NCBI GenBank assembly: GCA_965201115.1
Contig: OZ241745.1
Coordinates: 558,001 to 622,000 of the forward strand
Length of the DNA: 64,000 nucleotides
Source: JANQOH01 sp965201115
GTDB taxonomy: Bacteria; Pseudomonadota; Alphaproteobacteria; UBA7887
Reading direction: 5' to 3'
Shown: positions 8,709 to 14,822 of the stretch, piece after piece
Position numbering within the stretch: the first letter of the stretch is position 1
How the letters are laid out: each line of letters begins with the position of its first letter
The notes under the pieces: model-generated
Told to the model about the DNA's origin: nothing
What the model saw: the letters and a program-made list of their open reading frames with translations, nothing else
The model's database searches: none
Made by a program: the position numbers and the translations under genes

Positions 8709-8785
8709 GCACCCGTAGCTCAGCCGGACAGAGCGCTGCCCTCCGAAGGCAGAGGTCACAGGTTCGAATCCTGTCGGGTGCGCCA
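8709..8785 (+). tRNA. tRNA-Arg (anticodon CCG)
   Basis: The cloverleaf folds by eye: acceptor stem GCACCCG/CGGGTGC, D stem GCTC/GAGC, anticodon stem CTGCC/GGCAG with loop CTCCGAA (anticodon CCG), T stem ACAGG/CCTGT with loop TTCGAAT, discriminator G and an encoded CCA. It reads CGG arginine codons. It lies inside the phage-like cluster on the opposite strand, and its 3' part is overlapped by the end of the Mor-like gene. Phage-type integrases commonly use tRNA 3' ends as attachment sites. Confidence 0.95.
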
Positions 8786-9145
8786 ACCGCCTTCCGCGGC
8801 GAGGGCGGCGTCGCGGCGGTAACGGCGGGCGGTGCGCCGCGCGATGCCGAGGCGGCCCGCGATCTCGGTCGCCGTCATGCCCGCCGCCGACAAGTGAACG
8901 ACAAGCGCGCGGCGGGCGAGGGGAACGGCGACCTCCTGGCCGCCGAACGCGCGCGTCAGGGCGCGGGCCGCGGGCTCCCCCGCCAGCTCGGCGAGCGCCC
9001 GCCACGCCGCGCCGCGCGCGCGCCGGGGCACATGCCAGCCGTCGTCGCCCCCGTGCGCGAGCGCGACCGCCAGCGCGGCGCCGCGCCCGGCGGCGGCGGC
9101 GAAATCGGCGAGAACGCCCGGAAGCGGCGGCGGGGCGGCGCTCAC
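8756..9145 (-). CDS. Mor/C-like transcription activator, 3' end inside tRNA-Arg
   Basis: A 129-residue protein. A helical N-terminal part contains ALTRAFGGQEVAVP, the FGG-type block of the Mor transcription activator family of Mu-like phages. It is followed by a helix-turn-helix, AAGMTATEIAGRLGIARRTARRY (about residues 90-112). Mor activates middle or late phage promoters. The GTG start at 9145 overlaps the preceding gene's stop (GTGA). The last ~10 codons and the stop are antisense to the tRNA 3' end, giving the tail RTRQDSNL. The native C-terminus may therefore have been lost and replaced by tRNA-derived sequence when the element joined this site. The HTH itself is complete. Confidence 0.65.
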   Translation of the reverse strand: MSAAPPPLPGVLADFAAAAGRGAALAVALAHGGDDGWHVPRRARGAAWRALAELAGEPAARALTRAFGGQEVAVPLARRALVVHLSAAGMTATEIAGRLGIARRTARRYRRDAALAAEGGWRTRQDSNL

Positions 9146-9795
9146 AGCGGCGCCTCGACGATGAACGGCTCGACGCCGCTCGCGGCGGCGAAACCGGCGG
9201 CTCCGAGCGCCGCGTCGTCGGGCTCGCCCGCGTGTTCTTCGCGGCACGGGTCGCACAGGCGGTTGTGCGGGCCCTCGGAGCGGAACGGCGCGCCGCAGCA
9301 CAGGCAGGGGCGGCGGCGCGCGCGGGCGGCCCGCCGGGGGGCGCCGGGCCGCGGCGCCGGACGCGCGCCGGCGCAGGCGGCGGCGGCAAGGCCGCGCAGA
9401 CCGTGCAGCGCGGCGCCGCCGGCCTCGCCGGCCAGCGCCTCGACGGCGGCGGCGATGCGGCCCGGGCGGCGGCCGTAGCGGCGGCAGAGCGCGTCGAGCG
9501 GGCGGCGCGCGCCGGCCCAGCCGAGCGCCCACGCGGCGCGGCGGGCGCGGCGGAGAACGCCGTCGCGGCGCCGCGAGACCAGCGCGGCGGGCGCGACGCC
9601 GTAATGCGCGGCGACGGCGCCGTCGATGGCGGCGAGAGGGTCCGGGAGCGCCGCCAGCGCGGCGGCGGCCGGACCGAGCGCGGCGGCGATGCGCTCGCGC
9701 GCGAAACGCGCCGCGGGAGAGAAGCTCCCGCGCGGCGCGCTGCCCCCCGGCGCAAACGCGCGCGCCGGGGCGGCGGGGGTGTGTTCGCGTTTCAT
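9142..9795 (-). CDS. Unknown protein with Cys4 zinc-finger-like motif, phage cluster
   Basis: A 217-residue protein rich in Ala and Arg. The C-terminal third contains CLCCGAPF...LCDPCR, a CxxC...CxxC zinc-binding arrangement. The central part, with LDALCRRYGRRPGRIAAAVE, could be a helix-turn-helix. I do not recognise a family. It is the first gene of the leftward cluster, directly behind a promoter with repeated operator-like sites, so a regulatory or DNA-binding role is plausible. ATG 9795 (MKREHTP) is chosen; an upstream in-frame start at 9831 would place the N-terminus inside the -35 region. Its stop overlaps the Mor-like start. Confidence 0.6.
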   Translation of the reverse strand: MKREHTPAAPARAFAPGGSAPRGSFSPAARFARERIAAALGPAAAALAALPDPLAAIDGAVAAHYGVAPAALVSRRRDGVLRRARRAAWALGWAGARRPLDALCRRYGRRPGRIAAAVEALAGEAGGAALHGLRGLAAAACAGARPAPRPGAPRRAARARRRPCLCCGAPFRSEGPHNRLCDPCREEHAGEPDDAALGAAGFAAASGVEPFIVEAPL

Positions 9796-9800
9796 ACCGT

Positions 9801-9844
9801 TCACGATATGCATTATCATGCACGGAGTCAAGCCCTATCGTGCA
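9801..9844 (-). promoter_or_regulatory. Promoter with three operator-like repeats for the phage cluster
   Basis: On the minus strand, TTGACT (9826-9831) and TATCGT (9803-9808) are 17 nt apart, reading leftward into the cluster. TGCACGATA (9836-9844) and TGCATGATA (9814-9822) are direct repeats, and CACGATATGCA on the plus strand at 9802-9812 overlaps the -10 in inverted orientation. Repeats overlapping a promoter are typical of phage repressor operators. Confidence 0.5.
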
Positions 9845-9853
9845 TGGCTCCGG

Positions 9854-9900
9854 CCCCGCCGCAGGCGGGGCCCGGGACCGCGGGCATCCTGCCCGCACGT
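9854..9900. repeat. Half palindromic element (left arm only)
   Basis: CCCCGCCGCAGGCGGGG followed by GCGGGCATCCTGCCCGC. No matching right arm is seen before the next gene. Confidence 0.75.
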
Positions 9901-9999
9901 TTCGAATGCCAGGCGCGTTGGCGAGCCGGCGTTGCGCGCCCGCGCGAAACGGGCTACGCTGCGCGCACCGAACGATCCGCCGGAACGGGAGCCCGCCGC

Positions 10000-10218
10000 A
10001 TGGCCGCCGACGCACGGAAAAGCGCCTTGGCGAAAAGCGACATTCGCGCCATGCGCGAGGACTTCGACCGCCTCGCGGAAAACTTCGACCGCCTCGCGGA
10101 AAAGGTCCTGACCAAGGCCGATCTCGCGAATTTCGAGCGCCGGATTATCCGCGCCTTGTGGGTACAGGGCGGCGCCATCGTCGCAAGCGTCGTCGCGCTT
10201 CTGAAGTTTCTCGAATAA
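10000..10218 (+). CDS. Short DUF1640-like coiled-coil membrane protein
   Basis: A 72-residue protein: a charged coiled coil with an internal heptad-like duplication (FDRLAENFDRLAEK), then one C-terminal transmembrane helix ending VVALLKFLE. The tail and ~75 bp of upstream sequence closely match the 90-residue gene at 10485, so the two arose by duplication. This copy lacks the N-terminal TVAFDTLKAVRRLEGAG part that defines DUF1640, so it is a shortened paralogue. DUF1640 proteins resemble the CCDC90 family; their bacterial role is unknown. Confidence 0.65.
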   Translation: MAADARKSALAKSDIRAMREDFDRLAENFDRLAEKVLTKADLANFERRIIRALWVQGGAIVASVVALLKFLE

Positions 10219-10231
10219 CCGCCGCTCTCTA

Positions 10232-10398
10232 CCCCGCCGAAGGCGGGGCCTGGGTGCGCGGGCGTCCCCGCCCGCACGTTTGTGCCAAGCGCGGCGGCGC
10301 CAGGGAGTGGCGGTCGTTGCGCCCTGCTCGCCGACGTTCGCGGCTGTTGCGACGTGCGGGCGAGACGCGCGGGCGCCCAGGCCCCGCCTTCGGCGGGG
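10232..10398. repeat. Dispersed palindromic element between the two DUF1640-like genes
   Basis: Outer hairpins are CCCCGCCGAAGGCGGGG and its reverse complement. The inner hairpins differ from those in the RAYT arrays: GCGGGCGTCCCCGCCCGC on the left and GCGGGCGAGACGCGCGGGC-type on the right. Confidence 0.8.
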
Positions 10399-10484
10399 TT
10401 GCGAACGGCCGGGGTTGCGCGGCCGCGCGAATAGGGCTACACTACGCGCCCTGAACGATCCGTCGGCAAGCAGGAGCCCGCCGC

Positions 10485-10757
10485 ATGGCCGCCCAGGCAT
10501 CGACAGTCGCGTTCGACACGCTCAAGGCCGTCCGGCGGCTCGAAGGGGCCGGAATGAACCGCGGCCACGCGGAGGCGGTGGCGGAAACCGTCGCCGACGC
10601 GCAAGGCGGCGCCGCGACGCAAAACGACATTGCCGGCCTCAAGGAATGGATGAAGGCGGAAATGGCGAACCAGGAGCTCCGGCTCGTTCGCGCCATGCGG
10701 GTACAGGGCGGCGCCGTCATCGCCATCATCGCCGCGCTGCTGAAGTTTCTCCAGTGA
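10485..10757 (+). CDS. DUF1640 (CCDC90-like) coiled-coil membrane protein
   Basis: A 90-residue protein. The N-terminus STVAFDTLKAVRRLEGAGMNRGHAEAVAE fits the DUF1640 family, widespread as small proteins in Alphaproteobacteria. A coiled coil follows, then a C-terminal transmembrane helix (GGAVIAIIAALLKFLQ). The predicted form is an inner-membrane protein with a cytoplasmic coiled coil; the function is unknown. Its stop overlaps the GTG of the CoA-transferase by 4 nt, so the two may be cotranslated. Confidence 0.8.
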   Translation: MAAQASTVAFDTLKAVRRLEGAGMNRGHAEAVAETVADAQGGAATQNDIAGLKEWMKAEMANQELRLVRAMRVQGGAVIAIIAALLKFLQ

Positions 10758-11947
10758 CCGGCGCGGAGGGCGTGCTGAGCGGCGTTCGCGTGCTCGATTT
10801 CGGGCGCTATATCGCCGGGCCGTTCTGCGCCACGCTGCTCGCCGAGTTCGGCGCCGACGTCATCCGCATCGAGAAACGCGGCGGCAGCGAAGACCGCTTC
10901 GTGCAGCCCGTGTGCGACGGCGGGCCCGGCGCGGCGTTCCTGCAATTGGGGCGCAACAAGCGCGGCATGACGCTGAACCCGCGCACGCCGGGCGGCGCGG
11001 AAGTCGTGCGCCGCCTCGCCGCCGCCGCCGACATCGTCGTCGCCAACCTGCCGCCGCCCACACTCGCGGCGATGGGCATCGACTACGAAAGCCTCAAGCG
11101 CTCGCGGCCCGGCATTATCCTCGCGACGACCTCGGGCTTCGGGCGCGGCGGGCCGTGGAGCGCGCGCGTGGGCTTCGACGGCATCGGCCAGGCAATGAAC
11201 GGCGCAATGTATCTGTCGGGCTACCCGGAAGAACCCATGCGCGCTTTTTTGCCCTATGTGGACTACGGCACGGCGCTCTATTCGGCGTTCGGCGCGATGG
11301 CGGCGCTGATGCACCGCGCGCGGACGGGCGAGGGCCAGCAGGTGGAAACCTCGCTGCTCGGCACGGCGCTCTCGTTCAACCATCCCGCGACGATCGAACA
11401 GGCGCTGCGCGCGCCCGACCGCGTCGCGACCGGCAACCGCGGCCAAACCTCGGCGCCGACCGACGCCTTCCAGACGCGCGACGGCTGGATACTCGTGCAA
11501 ACGGTGGGCAACCCGCTCTACGAACGATGGGCGCGGCTGATGGGCGAAGAGCGCTGGCTTGCCGACCCGCGCTTCGCCAGCGACGAAAGCCGCGGCGACA
11601 ACCGCGACGCCATCTGCGAACGCATGGCGGAATGGACCGGCGAACGCACATCGGCGGCATGCGTCGCGGCGCTGGAGGAGGCGCGCATCCCCTCCGCGCC
11701 GGTGCTATCGCCGCAAGGGATACTGGAGCACGAACACATCCGCGCGATGGGCCTGATGGCGCCGTTCGCCTATCCGGGCGTTCCGGCTCCGGCGCCGCTG
11801 CTGCGCGCGCCGGTAAGCCTCTCCGCCGCGCCGGGCGCAATCCGCCGCCGCGCGCCGACGCTGGGCGAACACACCGACGAAATACTGGAAGAACTGAGCT
11901 ACGGCCCCGGCGAAATCGCCGCGCTGCGCGCCGACGGCGCGGTGTAG
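10754..11947 (+). CDS. Family III CoA-transferase (CaiB/BaiF, formyl-CoA transferase-like)
   Basis: A 397-residue enzyme that moves CoA from an acyl-CoA donor to a free acid. N-terminal VRVLDFGRYIAGPFCATLLAEFGADVIRIEK is the family hallmark, and the catalytic Asp is Asp170 in YVDYGTALYS. The ending, with PTLGEHTDEILEEL, is also typical. Substrates cannot be read from sequence; these enzymes act on carnitine, oxalate, bile acids, succinate/mesaconate and others. GTG 10754 is chosen for the GTGA overlap with the DUF1640 gene; GTG 10772 is also in frame and would be only slightly shorter. A GC-rich hairpin lies just downstream. Confidence 0.9.
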   Translation: MTGAEGVLSGVRVLDFGRYIAGPFCATLLAEFGADVIRIEKRGGSEDRFVQPVCDGGPGAAFLQLGRNKRGMTLNPRTPGGAEVVRRLAAAADIVVANLPPPTLAAMGIDYESLKRSRPGIILATTSGFGRGGPWSARVGFDGIGQAMNGAMYLSGYPEEPMRAFLPYVDYGTALYSAFGAMAALMHRARTGEGQQVETSLLGTALSFNHPATIEQALRAPDRVATGNRGQTSAPTDAFQTRDGWILVQTVGNPLYERWARLMGEERWLADPRFASDESRGDNRDAICERMAEWTGERTSAACVAALEEARIPSAPVLSPQGILEHEHIRAMGLMAPFAYPGVPAPAPLLRAPVSLSAAPGAIRRRAPTLGEHTDEILEELSYGPGEIAALRADGAV

Positions 11948-12316
11948 CGCAGCCGGGGCGGGCGGTCGAGCAGTGCTGCCCCGGCTCCCGCGCCGAATCG
12001 CATGACGCGGTGCGCCGCCCGCGGTAACCGCCCGAGCGGGCGCCTTTGAACATTGACGCGGCAATACGACGAACGTTGACGGAGCAGAACGCGAACATCA
12101 GCGGATGAAACGGCAACATGTTGCATTATAGACACACCGAAGAAAAAATATGCGACCGGGCGCAAACGGGCTTGATATCCAACGTTATGGGGGCCATATT
12201 GCGGCCAGCGGTCGGGAGGACTGTGACATACACGGTGCGTTGGGGGCAGGTTCCCCACCCGACTGCGTTTCTCATCGCCTGCGCGCGGGCGGCGCCCGGA
12301 AACCCGGAAACGGCGT
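11948..12316. other. Intergenic region with hairpins and a perfect palindrome
   Basis: No credible gene. A perfect 9-bp stem (11951-11959 with 11978-11986, arms AGCCGGGGC/GCCCCGGCT) follows the CoA-transferase stop and may end transcription, though no T-tract follows. A second short hairpin with CGCCCG/CGGGCG arms is at 12029-12042, followed by CCTTT. The 12-bp palindrome GCAACATGTTGC at 12113-12124 lies next to an AT-rich TTATAG and could be an operator for the DUF3800 gene. Confidence 0.4.
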
Positions 12317-13105
12317 ATGTACCTCCTCTATATCGACGGATCCGGCGGCGTCAAGAACCCTACCGAGAATTACTTCGTTTTGGGCGGCGTGGCGGTATTC
12401 GAGCGCCAAATATATCATTTGATACAAAGGTTCGACGAGTTCGTCGAGTCTTTGAATTTGGGTGTCCCCTCGCAAGAAGTCGAGCTTCACGCCAGCGTTA
12501 TAGCCAACGGAGGAAAGCATCCTTGGAAGGGTATCCCACGCAAGGATCGCCTGGCGATCATCGGGCGCGCCTTGGATGTTTTGCGCGCAAGCCATTGGAG
12601 CAGCAAACTGTTTGCGGTTGCCGTTCACAAGGGGCAGCGCTCTCCCGACGATCCTGTCGAATACGCGTTCGAGGAAATCTGCAACCGCTTCGATCTTATG
12701 TTACGGCGGAGATATAACCGCGAGGGAAGAAGCGCCGACAGCGCGCAGCGCGGACTCGTCATTATGGACGAATCGAAGAATTACGAGGCCCCGCTTCAAA
12801 GCCTTGCCCGGCGATTTCGCCTGCACGGGACACGATGGGGCAATCTCCGCAACCTGGCGGAGGTTCCGCTGTTCGTCGATTCGCAAGCTTCCCGCATTGT
12901 GCAGATCGCAGACTTGGCGACCTGGGCCGTATGGCGCCGGTACGAATATGGCGACACCCGGTATTTCGACAAAATTGCCTCGAAATTCGACTCCGAAGGC
13001 GGTGTTTTGCACGGGCTGGTTCATTACCGCCCACCGGGCGAAGATTGCCTTTGTCCCGCGTGCCATTCGCGCGCCCTGCGCAATTCCGCAATATCCAGAC
13101 CTTAA
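12317..13105 (+). CDS. DUF3800 domain protein
   Basis: A 262-residue protein starting LLYIDGSGG, a variant of the YLDESG motif of DUF3800. Further acidic positions are seen in the ELHAS segment, in VIMDESKN and in QIADLATW near residue 205, consistent with the RNase H-like fold proposed for the family. DUF3800 genes are frequent in mobile and defence regions; the reaction is not established. Base composition is noticeably more AT-rich than in neighbours, suggesting recent acquisition. The C-terminus has a CxxC (CLCPAC). ATG 12317 gives a correct N-terminus directly before the first motif. The ~260 bp after the stop show no gene. Confidence 0.8.
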   Translation: MYLLYIDGSGGVKNPTENYFVLGGVAVFERQIYHLIQRFDEFVESLNLGVPSQEVELHASVIANGGKHPWKGIPRKDRLAIIGRALDVLRASHWSSKLFAVAVHKGQRSPDDPVEYAFEEICNRFDLMLRRRYNREGRSADSAQRGLVIMDESKNYEAPLQSLARRFRLHGTRWGNLRNLAEVPLFVDSQASRIVQIADLATWAVWRRYEYGDTRYFDKIASKFDSEGGVLHGLVHYRPPGEDCLCPACHSRALRNSAISRP

Positions 13106-13365
13106 ACAGCGGCGATCGTACATTCGCGCGGTTCCGGCATATGCATGTACCGGAAGGACGGTCGCGCAAACGGCATGTACGGCGGCGTCTCGACCGGCAA
13201 GCGAACGCGCGGCGAATCGTGCGACCGGCCGGCGGCAGCCGCGGCCGGCGTTTACGCGAGCGCGGAATTGCGATACGGCGCGAAGGCGCCGCCGGGCCGC
13301 GGGCGCTTGCGCGCGATGGCCCGCGGCCGTACATGGCGACACACCGAACCCAAGGGAGGCAACCG

Positions 13366-14244
13366 ATGCTCCGAAACCTTGCGAAACCGATCATGGCGGG
13401 CGCGCTGGCCGTTGCGCTCGCTCCGGCGGCGCCCGCCGCCCCCGAAATCGAAAAACTCGCCGACAACGTCTATGCGATGAGCGAAATGCACGTCACGAGC
13501 CTCGTCGCGGTGGGCGAGAGCGGCGTGCTGATTACCGACCCCGCCTTCGCGCCGCGGGCCGCGTCCCTGAAGGCCGCCATCGCCGAACTCGCCGGCAAAC
13601 CGGTGACGCACATCGTTCTGACCCACGAACACTACGACCATGTGGGCGGAACGGAGGTCTTCCCCGACGCGCAGGTTATCTGCCACCGCGCGTGCCAGGC
13701 GGTGTTCGACCTCGATATCCTCGGACAGGCGCCCGGCAAGGTGGACGTAACGTTCGACGACATGCTGGAGGTGGATTTCGCCGGCCCGGCGGTGACGCTG
13801 CATCACTGGGGCCCCGCCGACGGGGCCGGCCACGCGGTCGTCCACCTGCCCGAAGAACGCATCGCCTATACCGCCGACCTCTACGAGGACCGCGCGCTGA
13901 CGCACGGCATGTGGATGGACGACGGGAACTACCTGGCGATACTGCGCGTGCTGCGCGAACTCGCGAAGCTCGACCTGAAACACGCGGTGAGCGCGCACTC
14001 CGTCGATACCTCGGTGCGCATCGTCGAAGAAAACCTGGCCTTCGCGGAAGACCTGTTCGCGCTCGCCAACGGCGCGATCACGGAGGCCCTGCAACAGGGC
14101 GGCCCGAACGCGGTGTTCCGGGGCCTGCTCGGCGGCTGGCCGGAGCAGCTGAAACTCCCGCAATACGCCGGCTGGGAAGGCTACGAAGAACACTTCCCCG
14201 CCCACGTCAGGCGCATGGCGCTGTCGATCTTCCACGGCGGCTGA
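13366..14244 (+). CDS. Secreted metallo-beta-lactamase-fold hydrolase
   Basis: A 292-residue protein with a cleavable signal peptide (about residues 1-25, hydrophobic core then APAAPA). The zinc motif HEHYDH is at residues 87-92. Further metal-ligand candidates are HHWGPADGAGH and TADLYEDRA. It is likely periplasmic. The family hydrolyses varied substrates, including beta-lactams, thioesters, lactones and quinohemoprotein-related substrates; which one applies here cannot be told. GGGAGG lies 6 nt upstream of the ATG. An 11-bp hairpin follows the stop, between this gene and the convergent protease gene. Confidence 0.88.
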   Translation: MLRNLAKPIMAGALAVALAPAAPAAPEIEKLADNVYAMSEMHVTSLVAVGESGVLITDPAFAPRAASLKAAIAELAGKPVTHIVLTHEHYDHVGGTEVFPDAQVICHRACQAVFDLDILGQAPGKVDVTFDDMLEVDFAGPAVTLHHWGPADGAGHAVVHLPEERIAYTADLYEDRALTHGMWMDDGNYLAILRVLRELAKLDLKHAVSAHSVDTSVRIVEENLAFAEDLFALANGAITEALQQGGPNAVFRGLLGGWPEQLKLPQYAGWEGYEEHFPAHVRRMALSIFHGG

Positions 14245-14257
14245 CAACCGCGCGCGC

Positions 14258-14284
14258 AAGGGGCGGCCCGCCCGGCCGCCCCTT
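14258..14284. terminator. Hairpin between convergent genes
   Basis: A perfect 11-bp stem, AAGGGGCGGCC/GGCCGCCCCTT, with a 5-nt loop, between the convergent hydrolase and aspartyl protease genes. The AA/TT ends allow it to work in both directions. Confidence 0.65.
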
Positions 14285-14308
14285 CGCTCCCCCCGGGGGC
14301 GAAACGGA

Positions 14309-14725
14309 TTACATACGCAGCATCGGGCGGTCCGGCGATTCGGGACGCGGCGCGAGCGTTCGATTGGCGGGGTCGGGGATGAGATCCAGCCGGTTGAGCA
14401 CAACATATCCGATGAGCGCCTCCCCGCCCGGCGGACCGACGACGCAGTCGGCTATCATGAACCGGTTTCCGATCCCGACCGTGAGCGGGCCCGCCACGGG
14501 CCGCTTCTCGCGCCTTTCGTCCGCATATGTCACGGTAACCGTGCGTTGCGTATCCAGGCCCAGCCGTTCCACCGCGTCGCCCGGCAGGACGAGCATGACC
14601 GCGCCGGTATCGACGATGCCCTCGAGCGTCGCCCGGCGAATATCGGCCTCCGCGCCGAAGCCCCGCTCGAACATCGCCCGGTCGCCAACGTTCTCCAGCG
14701 TCACCTCGGCCCTGATTTCGCCCAT
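14309..14725 (-). CDS. Retropepsin-like aspartyl protease (clan AA)
   Basis: A 138-residue protein with the single-domain retropepsin layout. IVDTGAVMLVLP (near residue 37) is the catalytic D-T-G motif with the hydrophobic strand after it, and GEALIGYVVLNRLDL near the C-terminus matches the second signature (ALIG...L). Such proteins would act as dimers. Bacterial members without transmembrane segments are probably cytoplasmic; substrates are unknown. AGGAAG precedes the ATG. It is a single gene convergent with the hydrolase. Confidence 0.8.
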   Translation of the reverse strand: MGEIRAEVTLENVGDRAMFERGFGAEADIRRATLEGIVDTGAVMLVLPGDAVERLGLDTQRTVTVTYADERREKRPVAGPLTVGIGNRFMIADCVVGPPGGEALIGYVVLNRLDLIPDPANRTLAPRPESPDRPMLRM

Positions 14726-14822
14726 CGCCGCTTCCTGTTTCCGCGGGCGCGCCGCCGCGCCCCGCGGAAAGATAGCCGGAACGCCGCGGCGGCGCCACCC
14801 GCCGAAGGCGCGGACTTCCCGG

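Noticed and set aside
12118..12717. 199-residue open frame overlapping the DUF3800 gene
   Set aside because: Out of frame with the DUF3800 protein, which has the family motifs; no start signal or domain.
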